In this document: positions 1 to 12,300 of the stretch, piece by piece
Layout of the letters: each line of letters starts with the position of its first letter
How positions within the stretch are numbered: position 1 is the first letter of the stretch
Source: Anthonomus grandis grandis
Taxonomy: Eukaryota; Arthropoda; Insecta; Coleoptera; Curculionidae
DNA length: 64,000 nt
Assembly: GCF_022605725.1 (NCBI RefSeq)
Contig: NC_065551.1
Span: 25,482,001 to 25,546,000 of the forward strand
Reading direction: 5' to 3'
Translations under genes and position numbers: made by a program
The notes under the pieces: generated by a model
The model's database searches: none
What the model was told of the DNA's origin: nothing
What the model saw: only the letters and a program-made list of their open reading frames with translations

Positions 1-869
1 GAAGCAATAACGTTTTAATTTTCCTTCTTCTTGATAATTATTTTTATTGATATGGGATATTTTTGATGCAAGGGGGTCAATTGTTTACGTATCTACACGT
101 CACGGCTGATAAATCACCAGTTTTATGTGTTTTTATACTGATAAAATTAGAAAATAACTCACTCTGTTGGTTCAATCGTCGTCATGATCCTGAAATAAAA
201 GACTTAAGAAATGTTTTGATTTATCCCTTATGATTCCCACTAAACGGCTGGAATTTAACCCTTTTAAGAAGTTAATAAGTCAAAGCTTAAAAATAAATAA
301 ATTAAAAAATAATAAAAAGTTGTGAACTTTCTATCACGTGTTTATTGTTTTGGTTTGTTTATTTTAATTGCGCATGCGAAAATTGGGCCTTTAACATTAG
401 GGCGATTTTACATTAACACATAGACGCAAAAACAATTGTCTCTACTTTTGGATAAGAAACTATGATGTCAAGATATTATTAATATTTATTTTACATTTTT
501 TGTTAAAAGTTACATTCATTTAAATATTTTATATTTTTTTACCATATATTCAACAAAATTATTAATGAGAAGTCAATAATGGGAGCTTAAAGGGAATAAC
601 AGAGCAATCATTTCCTATTTTCCTGCAATGGAAAGAAACTATCTTAATAAAAAACATCAGGATAACATTACTGAACTTTTTACTTAAAAAAAAGTGAGCT
701 TGAACTGTTTTAGGAGAAATGAAAATAGGGCAGAATGAGACAAAACTCAACGTATTATTAACCAGGAGAATCTAGCTCCATATAGCACAGGCTTATAATC
801 CTCTTGGGAAAAATGAGTTAATAATTTTCCTAATTGGCCTGAAGTAAAGGAAAAATAGTAGCACAAATA
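1..869. other. AT-rich intergenic DNA, no gene seen
   Basis: No reading frame here looks like a protein. The only pattern worth naming is GCGCATGCG at 370-378, which resembles an NRF-1 promoter site but stands alone. The rest is low-complexity A/T sequence. Confidence 0.5.
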
Positions 870-1525
870 AGGTGGCATGCGATAGAAAGGAGGACTATTA
901 TTCAGATACTCAACAAAATACAAAGAACAGCGTGTCTGGGTATAGCAGTAGCGATGTCAATCACACTGACTGCTGCCCTTGAAAACCTGACAGGGCTAAG
1001 CCCACTACACCTACTAGTAAGAGCTCAAGCAATATTAGGAGCAAAAAGGCTAATGCCGAATGTTGGAGCCAATGACCTATTCGACAAGACACAGGACCTT
1101 GGGCGTATTGCACTCAGAACCGAGAAAACCAAGGTCACACAGCCAGACAAACCCTTTGTAATTAAGGAGGGAAAAGCATAGAAGTTACCCGGCTTAGGCA
1201 AATATAATAGGTATCCAGACCTGTGTCCAACTGATGAGAGAACGGGCGCCAAGGGACCCAAGCTTCGCAGTCATTACTGGAGACCAGGTGGTAACAAACG
1301 CTTTAGGATAGTGTGAGACTAGGTCAGACTGTACAAAACTACTGGAAGAATCTGGCGGACCTAGCCAAAGAGCAAAAAAGGCCAGAGAATCGGAAAGTGG
1401 ATACACCGCTATGTAGAGGTTACGAGGAAGAGAAAGAAACCACACTTCACATTCTATGCTTCTCCGGAGCATTCAGTCAGATCAGGGCGATAGTCCTAGG
1501 CGAAGCCAAACCTTCACATAAATAA
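870..1525 (+). pseudogene. C-terminal relic of an R1/LOA-like LINE polyprotein
   Basis: The frame around 905-1180 reads QRTACLGIAVAMS, then TAALENLTGLSPLHLLVRAQA, the segment just after the reverse transcriptase of R1/LOA/I-group non-LTR retrotransposons. Further on, 1455-1500 reads LCRGYEEEKETTLHILC followed by an ALxxxR-like stretch. This matches the C-terminal zinc-knuckle-like motif of these elements, with the second cysteine replaced by tyrosine. Stops and frame changes separate the two parts, and no reverse transcriptase core is present. It is a 5'-truncated dead copy. Its base composition is richer in G and C than its surroundings, as expected for an inserted element. The exact clade is inferred. 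Confidence 0.65.
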
Positions 1526-1719
1526 GATATCGATAAAAAAAAGATTAATAAAATAATAAGATTATCGATATGAGACCAAAATTGGAACAAAAAAATAACT
1601 GATACCCCACCCTACGAATATACCATAGCTAGCTTTCAAAAATGTTTAAATAAAGTATGAGGACGTACAACAATCATCCTAATCAAAGATCATCCTAATA
1701 GTGTTTGTGAAATACATGA

Positions 1720-3694
<1,975 letters not shown>

Positions 3695-3939
3695 TTAGTT
3701 CAAAATGAAACCACGAGCATAATCATGATATCGGGGTTCATGTTCTCAAGTATTATACAGGTTGGGGAATCAATCACTACGTATAGGGAGATGCTTAAAG
3801 ACCAAATATGGCAACGCGCTCGGATATATTTCATGCGCTAAATAATATTTAAAGTTATCATAAAAGCCATTTCGTACTTCCAAAAGAGTTTTTGGTGAAA
3901 TGGAATTTACCAAAATACTAGTCCTAACAAATATTAAAG

Positions 3940-4310
3940 ATACCTAGTACGGAATTAAAAACTTCTGTGCTCATTTGCCCGAGACCAATATAATCGAACA
4001 ACGAAATGTGTTTCCTATGTAATGGAAAAGAAGATTCATCTGAAAATATAATATCTCATAAAAGAAAATTTTATTCGCTTTTTCCATCATGATTCCACAA
4101 AACTCCATTCTTCATCACATGTTTTGGGGAATGTTGCCAAGTTTTGAAATATTTGAAACGTTATAGGCAACAGTTTTATGATCCATACCCAGTTCCTTTC
4201 CAACACTTCTACTTGATCGTTTTGAATCCACTTCTATAGGGCCTTACAAATCATTTCTTCCAGTTGTTCTTGCTTCTGGATTCTTTTGTTAAAATGTGCA
4301 ATTTAGTCTG
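3940..4310 (-). pseudogene. mariner/Tc1-type transposase relic
   Basis: Reading the minus strand from about 4310 downward gives, across several frame changes, RSVGKELGMDHKTVAYNV (second helix-turn-helix), RMEFCGIMMEKAN, then IIFSDESSFPLHR (first catalytic aspartate in FSDES) and YWSRANE. These match in order the N-terminal half of mariner-like transposases, including the intact one at 55816-56913 (EFCETIM, IIFSDESPFCLN, RYWSSSNP). The C-terminal half with the second and third aspartates is missing. The copy is old and inactive. Confidence 0.7.
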
Positions 4311-4529
4311 TCATTTATGTCCATTTTTTCTTAAAGAAACTGGCTTAAATTAAATAGTAATACAAAAAAGATAATTAAATACCCTGTAAAACAATGTGCC
4401 ACTTGACCTCCATTCTCATTTAAGATTCTAAGGGTGACATCTACCCTGGTATCAGTTTTCCCAGTCTTTCAGAAGCGTGTTTTAGTTAGTAGTAATTCCC
4501 CTATTTAAAAATAGTGACTCTGGTGAGCC

Positions 4530-5180
4530 TTTGAACTTCGGCCCAATAATCTTATTGTGTACACTATCCAAACCTTCTACTACTACTTTTAATCATTCAA
4601 CCTAGTGCAAATCAGTTTGGATTCTATTCATCAAGGGGTACTCACAATGCTGTTTACAGCTTCCTTGAATGAGTGTATTTTAGTGTGAAGGGAAACATAT
4701 CCGCAACACTTCTATAAACGCTCAAAAGCTTTTGATTTTGTGGATTGCAGGATACCGCTATGGATGCTTGGTAAATATGGTTTCCGAGGCTCAGAACTTT
4801 CTTGCATTAGGTCATTTCTTGAGGATTGCCATCAATCTGTAATATACATGAGGCAAGGTCAACTTCACAAAAAATTAATTGTGGCGTCCCAAAGGGCTCT
4901 ATTTTGGGAACCATTCTATTCATGCTGTACATTAATGAACTTATCTACTTAAACACTCTGTACGATCTAGTCTTTTTACAGATGATACATTTATATTATG
5001 GCAGGAGAGAGATGGTTGAGCTTAAACAAGTTATAGAAACTGACTTTAGGATTATCACGGAATGGTTTGATTCTAATAGGGTTTGTTTGAATTTGAGCAA
5101 GACTCACATTGTTGGTTTTAATTCCAATGTAGCGGGTACCCTGTTAAATCATATTCATCTTCCTGCTTTAACAATATGAC
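4530..5180 (+). pseudogene. LINE reverse transcriptase relic
   Basis: Fragments in order: FGPIILLCTLSK (about 4535), NQFGFYSSRGTHNAVYSFLE (about 4606), KAFDFVDCRIPLWMLGKYG (about 4725), then after a frameshift near 4830 CGVPKGSILGTILFMLYINE (about 4880) and ITEWFDSNRVCLNLSKTH (about 5055). This is fingers-to-palm of a jockey/CR1-like reverse transcriptase; the FADDT box is corrupted (FLQMIHLYY). Stops and shifts show it is dead. The minus-strand relic at 38.9-39.6 kb has a very similar GTHDAICSFL segment and is probably another copy of the same family. Confidence 0.75.
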
Positions 5181-5204
5181 TGAAGATTTATTCAAATTTT
5201 CGTA

Positions 5205-5240
5205 TGAAATTTGGCGCGAAAAGTGTCTAACCAATCAGAG
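5205..5240 (+). promoter_or_regulatory. E2F-like site and CCAAT box upstream of TXNDC15
   Basis: TTTGGCGCGAAA at 5210-5221 matches the E2F/DP consensus, and CCAAT follows at 5231-5235. Together they sit 230-260 bp before the TXNDC15 start codon in an otherwise A/T-rich stretch. Spacing and pairing look like a proximal promoter; function is inferred. No clear TATA box was found between here and 5469. Confidence 0.4.
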
Positions 5241-5468
5241 TGCAGTCGGATGTTCGAACCATCGTATGACGGATGCATGAAATATCATCTTTACTCCAAG
5301 ACTGTCGCCTTTTTATTTGTCAACTGTCAAATCACGTAACTACTAAATGTCATTTATATAATAACATAACCTAAAAAGAGTATTTTTGAGTGTATAATTA
5401 TAAAAAAAAAGAAAGTTAGGAAATTGAAAATTTATAACTTTCTGCTTATTTTTAATAATAATCAAGTT

Positions 5469-6399
5469 ATGCAATATCTTGTACTTATAGGTTTACTAAC
5501 TTTGTTTGCCCAAGGTAACCCATAAGTTTAATGACGTGTGCCTCTATCTACATACATAACAATTTTAAGGTACAAGAGCCACTGAACAACAAAATGATGA
5601 AACCTCCTCCAACTCCTCAACAGATAAAAAGATCCTTGACGAAAGCCTTAAACCGATCTTCGACGATATCCAGCCTGAGTTTGACATATTTCCTGACAGC
5701 TCCATACCCAAAGCAGACCAAGAAAACACCCTGGCCAATCTAACAGTTGTAGATCAAAGTAACTCAACTAGCACCAACATATCTTCAGGAAAATTCCTAA
5801 ATTGCATTAAGACTAATAACATGGCAACTGTACACCTTGTCAATGATACTGAGCTTATTCAACTCTTAGTACCAGACCCAAAAATTGGTTCTGAAAAAAA
5901 CGCTCCTGGACAATGTATTGCTGTGCTTTTTTATTCAAAAAATTGTCCATTTTCGAGTATAGCTGCGCCACATTTTAACGCACTTCCAAGAGCTTTCCCT
6001 AATATTAAAATGGTGGCAATCAATGCTATGAGGTACCACTTGTTTAACACTCAAAATGGTATAGTAGGAGTGCCAACATTACTTTTGTTCCATAATGGTC
6101 GGCCCATGGTACGGTATAATGGATCTAACTATAATTTAGAGTCTTTTTCTAAGTTTATAACTAGACATACTGGTATGAATGCAGTAGAGAATTCAGTTGT
6201 GACATCTCAGGATTTTGCTGGTCCTGTTGTCAGTTCTCCATCAAAAGAATCTGATATGTTTTTAGTAATTTCATGGTTTTTTATTATTGTTTGTTCTTGT
6301 TATTACTTTTCAAAATCAAAAATGTGGAAATGGGTGGTCGAAACTATTCAAAGAAACTGGAGGGAGTCGGAACAACATGCTCACCCTCATGTTGACTAG
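5469..6399 (+). CDS. TXNDC15: Thioredoxin domain-containing protein 15 (two exons)
   Basis: The coding sequence joins 5469-5514 to 5570-6399 (291 codons plus stop). Exon 1 gives a signal peptide, MQYLVLIGLLTLFAQ; the donor CAAG/GTAACC and acceptor TTTTAAG/GT enclose a 55-nt intron and keep the frame (phase 1). Residues 17-95 are a polar, N-glycosylation-rich luminal stretch (NSS, NLT, NST, NIS). Residues 100-220 form a thioredoxin fold with a C-P-F-S motif at 141-144 in place of CxxC, the family signature APHFNALPRAFP at 148-159, and the cis-proline in GVPT at 184. A single membrane helix at about 245-262 precedes a short basic and His-rich cytosolic tail. In vertebrates TXNDC15 is a type I membrane protein linked to Hedgehog signalling and the ciliary transition zone. 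With only one cysteine in the active-site motif it is unlikely to act as a dithiol oxidoreductase. The MATH-BTB gene downstream is convergent. Confidence 0.9.
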
Positions 6400-6592
6400 A
6401 AGTGTTAATTTTAGGTTAAAGGGAGTAGGTTATTTTTGATTGTGATAATTTATTTATAATATAAAGACTGATCAGAAAAAAACAATTTTGGAGTATTTTT
6501 TGTAACTGAGTATTTCAATTGTTTCATAAGTGTATACAGACCAGATAGGTTGGCAATCTTAATTTCTTTTATTTTCAATGTGGAGTGAATTA

Positions 6593-6598
6593 ATAAAT
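6593..6598 (+). terminator. Candidate poly(A) signal of TXNDC15
   Basis: AATAAA lies 194 bp after the TXNDC15 stop codon, the first canonical hexamer downstream. In such A/T-rich DNA a chance match is quite possible. Confidence 0.35.
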
Positions 6599-6599
6599 G

Positions 6600-7204
6600 A
6601 AGTCACTTATTAATTGTCCAAATGATACTAGGACTAGGATGGTTTTATATTATGACAATTTAAATATTTTTGTAGCTAGAGAGAGCAGCACGAAAATCTT
6701 GGTTTCAGTTCAGTATTTTCCGCTATTGTTATTTTAAAGCCATTGAACATGCATCTCTTGGTTATTATTCTCTTCAAACTTTTATACTGGCAATTAAAAC
6801 AATATTATTATATTTGAAATTTGTAATTGAATCTAAACCTTAATACTAAAATAAGTTATAGATATAATAATTATAGAAAAATGTGGCATGTAAATAACAA
6901 GTTTGAGCAGATACCAAAGCCCTATAAAAAAAGTGTATTTTAAGGAGTTAATTTTAAATATATTTTATTGATTGAATACATTGCATATATTGTTGGCTTA
7001 CTGCCAAAACCAGATAAGTAATATTTTTGCATTAAATGTGACCTAAGTCTGTTTTAGCTGTACAGTTTTGAGCAAAATAAATAATTGCCAAAACAAGCCT
7101 ACATAATTTACTACCCTTACATTGTCCAACACTTGAATTAAATTGAATTGACGAAACAGTGGGCTGCCGAGGCAGTTGTGCATATAGGTCTCCTGATGGA
7201 CCCG
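6600..7204. other. Intergenic DNA, no gene seen
   Basis: A/T-rich sequence between the TXNDC15 3' end and a LINE relic. The open stretch on the minus strand at 7032-7229 shows no family signature. Confidence 0.4.
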
Positions 7205-7620
7205 TCATGCCCCACTTATTGTCCAACACTTATCTGGTTCAAGCAGTAAATTTATATACAAATTTTGATTACGAAAATGCACTAAACACAAAAATGGTGA
7301 AAATGTACTTATCTTGTCTTGGCAGTAAACTGATGATATAAGCAATTTTAAGCTTATTTTTAAGGAGTTTAAAATAATATCACTATTAAAATACAGGCCT
7401 AGATATTTTACCTCATCGACTACCGTTAGCTGAACATTTTGAATCTGTGCATGAAAATTAGAAGAAACCTTAAAAGCGTTTTTGCCATAACTTAGTAGTA
7501 TATAAGATTTAGAAACATTCAATTAGAAGTTGTCTTAATGATTCTGTGAAAAGTTATCAATCCTTTTTAAATCCTGATTAAGCTGAAATTGAGCAATAGG
7601 AAGATATTGTCCGCATGTCG
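7205..7620 (-). pseudogene. LINE reverse transcriptase relic
   Basis: On the minus strand the order is HADNIF at about 7610 (a decayed YADD box), QLNQDLKRIDNFSQNH, two stops, then LNVSKSYILLSYG and VDEVKYLGLYFNSD at about 7400. This is the segment from the catalytic aspartates through the thumb region of a jockey/CR1-like reverse transcriptase. At least one frameshift and several stops make it non-functional. Confidence 0.65.
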
Positions 7621-8060
7621 CTGTTATGATGAGTGTTTTATACAAGATATAGGACACCTGTAGATACAGTAAGGTAATTTGATTATTTGATGCCTGCCAG
7701 CTAAATAAAACCTAACAAAATCTATGGCATCACTAAAAAAGCCCAAATAATAGAAATTTTACTAATAACACTGTGACTATCACAGGCTCTACTTTTTTGT
7801 TTTCTTCGTTTTTTCTGATTTCATCAAGAAAGTTAACCAAACTGGTCTTGGTACTAAAGTACAAACCAGGCTGGCATTTAGGAATTAAAGAATGTGATTT
7901 AATAAATGCCTAAATTAAATAAAAATAGTTGCGAAGTTTCAAATTTAAGCACAAAACCAACATCATTCACTGTAGGAAAGGATATGTACATATTCCTTGC
8001 TAAATTATCCACAAACATTTATTTACTCAGTAAATGATACGGTACCTGTATACATATAAA
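7621..8060. other. Intergenic DNA, no gene seen
   Basis: A/T-rich spacer between the LINE relic and the decayed exon copy. Nothing protein-like on either strand. Confidence 0.4.
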
Positions 8061-8150
8061 TCACTCCATAGTCCCCAGTGCAATCTAATTTCTTGACCTG
8101 CCTGGAATATCTGAGCTCACATTGCCAACATATTAAGTGTCTTATTTGCA
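8061..8150 (-). pseudogene. Decayed copy of the last exon of the MATH-BTB gene
   Basis: Read on the minus strand this stretch shares ordered blocks with the true last exon (9436-9306): AAGACACTT at the start, ATGTGA, TCAAG-AATT-AGAT, CACTGG against CCCTGG, and ATGGAGTGA at the end. About 40 bp in the middle is missing. The splice acceptor AG has been lost (TTTCTGCA/AA instead of TTTACAG/GT), so it could not be spliced as an exon. It looks like an old partial duplication of the gene's 3' end. The similarity was judged by eye and is short. Confidence 0.4.
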
Positions 8151-8300
8151 GAAAGTATGTTTTTTTTGGCTTTTAAACTAATATGTGAAGATTTCTTTAA
8201 TACTAGAGTAGGTAGGAACATATGTACTTTTCATGTGAAGCTAAAGCATATTTTAATTCCTTTTTTAAGTCCTTTTTCCACTTTATAATTGCCTTACATG

Positions 8301-8378
8301 TACCTACATAAAAACTAATTAAAAATAAAATTATAATAATACCTACCTAGCAGACATAATAAGTTTTCTAATATAATT
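8301..8378 (+). repeat. Direct repeat, copy 1
   Basis: Shares TACCTACATAAAAA, then CTAGCAGACATAATAAGT and TTCTAATATAATT with 9048-9119 in the same orientation and order, with small indels. It may have been duplicated together with the last-exon copy next to it, or be a dispersed repeat. Confidence 0.7.
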
Positions 8379-9047
8379 CTGTGTATTTACAAGACCCCAT
8401 TTTTGTGTATAAATTGAAAACAAAAAATATTGAAAATCTAATTGACTCATTTGTATTGGTGCTATTGAAATTTATTTATTTTACTACACTTTTTTATTAT
8501 AAGTGAGCAAATTTTTTACAATATTATTATATCATTTCCTTCAATATTTTTGCTAATTGTGATATTTTATAAAAGCGGTCATAAAATACTCAACTATAAA
8601 AGGTTGGTGTTTATTACATTTCCACTAATGTTCATTTTATCATCAGGGATACCCACAAATTCTTAAAACACCGTAAAATAGGAAATTACATGTAGGTAGT
8701 CACTATTTATTAAGACTATTTTTAAAGCAATAAATTGGTATTTTTCTTATGATGGTTTTTAATCTGCCATCCAACACATTATTGTCATGCATGTTATCTC
8801 TAATTCAGGCAAACAACTAAAACAACATTTTTAAAACATACAATTTATAATTAAATTAAATCTAAACCCTAAAAAAATAATAAACACAGTTACAGATAAA
8901 ATAAATAGAAAGAATTACAAAAAAAGTTAAAAATATTGTGTACAAAAGCAAGATGAAACATTATGAATATATACATATTTTCAACTAAATTATAAATAAA
9001 TAAATATTTATTTATTTATCATATTATTATAATTAGCTTATACCAGC

Positions 9048-9119
9048 TACCTACATAAAAATTAATTAAAATTTTAATAATACCTATCTAGCAGACATAA
9101 TAAGTATTCTAATATAATT
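9048..9119 (+). repeat. Direct repeat, copy 2
   Basis: Partner of 8301-8378, about 750 bp away. It lies just past the candidate poly(A) signal of the MATH-BTB gene (AATAAA on the minus strand at 9148-9143). Confidence 0.7.
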
Positions 9120-9142
9120 TTATTTGTTTAAAAGACATTGTT

Positions 9143-9148
9143 TTTATT
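9143..9148 (-). terminator. Candidate poly(A) signal of the MATH-BTB gene
   Basis: AATAAA on the minus strand about 160 bp after the stop codon at 9306. Canonical and well placed, but A/T-rich context makes chance matches common. Confidence 0.35.
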
Positions 9149-9305
9149 TAGAGATAAACAAATGCAAAGCAGAAGCAACAAGAAATCTGAAATGCATTAA
9201 TAATTATCTGAGTAATAAAAAATATATCTAACATAAACATAGATTAAGTTACATACAAAAATATTTTGTACTTTCTCCCTAGTTTTAATAATACATTCAG
9301 GTACT

Positions 9306-12300
9306 TCAGTCACTCCATGAGCCTCCAGGAGTTCCAGGGCTATCTAAATTACTTGATGAGCTTCCTATACTTTCACATGCCTCCATAAATAGATCCGGGT
9401 TCACCATTTCCATTACTCTCCAGGCAAGTGTCTTACCTGTAAAAATTATTTTTTCATTAATAAATTAATTTAAATTGATAAAATTGGTAAAGTTCCTACC
9501 CATATGAACATTTCCCTTAATCTCCTCGCTATCTTCGCAATAATGCAGAGCAGCTTTTCTCAAATTTTCACATCTACATTGGTCAGCAAGCAAAAGAATA
9601 TTCGCGACATTGCTAGGAGTTAAGCTTTCTATCAGATGACGTTCGCACAGCCCCTTAAGGCCTTGCAGGTTATAAATCATACTAATTGGTAGAAGTTTTG
9701 ATGCATATCGATCAGCATGATCCACTTTGTCAGTGTAAATATATCTAAGAAGTTCATTAACTACTCCGTATGAGTATTCTGGTAGAGAGAGAAGATATTT
9801 GATGCCCTAGAAATATAATATGGTATAGTGTGAGTTATGAATGGAATACTTAAAAATAGATACCTTATGTTTATCATCACTATGTTCTTCCAGTCTTTTC
9901 GCAAGTTTTTCACTTCTTGTTCTAATAATCCAACTATGAGCCTTCAGAGGAGTCTTCTGGCAGTCCTTGTTTTCTTTATCACAATAGCATTCGATGAGCG
10001 TGTCTTTACTTCTTTCCTCCATCTGCAGCCTAGCCATGTCTTGGGATAAACTATGCACCTCTTCATCACTTTGAATGATCTGAATCTTTACCATTATCTT
10101 AACATCTTTATCTAATAATAAATACACTTTGTTAGTAACTAGTAATATGGAAAAATCAAAGACAAAACATACCAGCATCTATATGCCTGTCCATGATTCC
10201 CAAACTTTTATAGCCAACAGAAAGAAGTTCTTTGGTGTTTTGTAAGTTTAACACAACACTGGAAATGGGACAGCATTCCCAGTGTTTTATGTTGGCGTCC
10301 CATATTCCAAATTGGAATCTTACTCTTGCCTGACCGGTTTCCTCGGTTTCGCAGCCCGTTAGGTTAAGACATATTACCAGGGGGTTGGTTACTTTTTTAC
10401 CATTTGCACCTAAAAAACAATAAACCCGTTATAGTAGAAAATTTTAAAATGAAGTAAATGGGAACTTTACAGGAGTTCATTGTATATCTCTGAATCTTTT
10501 CAAATTTATCATATACAGTTTTTTATTTAAAGTATACGATAAAAATGTTTTAAATTGCAATAAAAAATTCTCAGTTTATCTCAGTTTGAAAACATTTTGT
10601 GACGCAAATCTTTTGTTTTTCTGCAAAATTATCATTGAACAAAAAACTAATTATATTTTTTTGTTGTCGTACGCAGGCAATTTGTTACGCGATCGCTAAA
10701 ATCCAATTAAAAAAGACTTATTTAGTAAAAATACAGCAATTTCTGGAATGTCAATTAATGGGTTTTTGTAGTTGAAATAGGTAATATCAGGCATTATTCA
10801 CTAGTTTAGTAAGTATGACGATAACGAATATACATATGTATATGTAGCTGTTATTCGAATTGGCAAACTACGAGAAAACAAATATTTATGTTAATTAGAA
10901 TATTATAGTTAACATTGAATGTAATCATCATAAGTGAATCATTTTTTTTGTATTAAAGGTTTTTTCGTGACTTTCCCACACAATTGCAATTTTTTTTATG
11001 ATAGTCTGTTGGGACTCAGCACAACCAGTGAATATGTAAGTACCTTAAAAGGCTTTGCTGGATTGTTGACTTTTAATCGCGTGAATGTAAAAAGCACCGC
11101 GTCAAGTTTGACAAATTTAATATGACAAATAAGTGGTGAATCCCCTGAAAAGAGGAGGAAGATTATGTGCGTCGTTAGTTTTGATCTCCGCTCTTAATCC
11201 CCGGGTTTTTAGTTTTTTGGTTGTAAACTACATTTAGTGTTATAAAATAAAGTATTCATAACACTGGGCGCTCACACAACCAAGCAAATGTGATACAGTC
11301 AAATCCTTCATAAAAATTAAGAGGGTCTTTACTCAAACAATTTTTGTCTTAATTATATTCTCTTAAAATGCATAGATTTTTGTAAAAATTAATAAAATGT
11401 GATTTTTAAAGAAATTTCAAGATAAACTTTTTTTAAGAATTACTTGGATTTTTAAGGGAATCATAAGATTTTTACATTGCCTTTTCAGCCAGGCTACACA
11501 GCAAACAAATTTTATTTTGAATCTGGCACCTTTTTCAAATTTCCATTTCACTTTTGGCCAAAAACCAACAAATGCTAATAACTTGATTTCTATTTGCTTT
11601 TTTACTTTCACTATAATGGCAAAAAACATAAATAAGTGTTTATCATGAAATATCAGAGTAACATCTTTTCAGACCTCAGGAACCAACTCTAAATAACATT
11701 TGCAAAATGTAACGACGTCATTATAATTCTCTACGATGTACAAGTGATGTAATGATATTTTAATAATTTTTTAAAATTTACAATAAATTTATAAATTATT
11801 ATTAAAAAAAATATTGAAATATTAAGGATTTTCTATTATTTTTTAAAATTATGCTGTCCTGTCTAAAGCTAGATGACAAAGAACAGTCATGATTTAAATT
11901 GTAAATTTAATTTTTGAAAAAAACTAGTATCTCGCTAAACTGTTTTTTGTTTTAAATTTTACGTTATTCATTTGTCAATAATATTAAGAATTTTTATCAT
12001 TTAATCCCACCCAAATCTTAATTCAACCTCAAAATATAAATGATGTCTTATCAAGGAAACATCTTTTTTTACAACTGAAAGGGCCTTTTAGAAAAGAAGA
12101 CATACTGAAATACATTATTACTTCAACTAACACACACAACTGGTTCATAAATGACTTCCTAAAGACGTGCTTACACTTTTATCTTACATCTGAATAAGGC
12201 GCTATGAAAAGGCCATGACGACTTTCCAAATCAACTTTTGAATATATTGTATTATTTGAGATGTGGGCAGGATTTGGAAAATAAAATATCACTTGTTTTG

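Noticed and set aside
5531..5743. Open frame starting MTCASIYIHNN
   Set aside because: It overlaps intron and exon 2 of TXNDC15 in the wrong frame. The true frame gives continuous, family-like protein into the thioredoxin domain.
9807..10178. Minus-strand frame starting MLVCFVFDFSILL
   Set aside because: Its first part is the intron between exons 10409-10173 and 10111-9864, and its end runs past the donor at 9864. Only the middle is real coding sequence.
10934..11125. Possible exon or small gene in intron 2 of the MATH-BTB gene
   Set aside because: No domain on either strand, and the flanking coding exons already join in phase without it.
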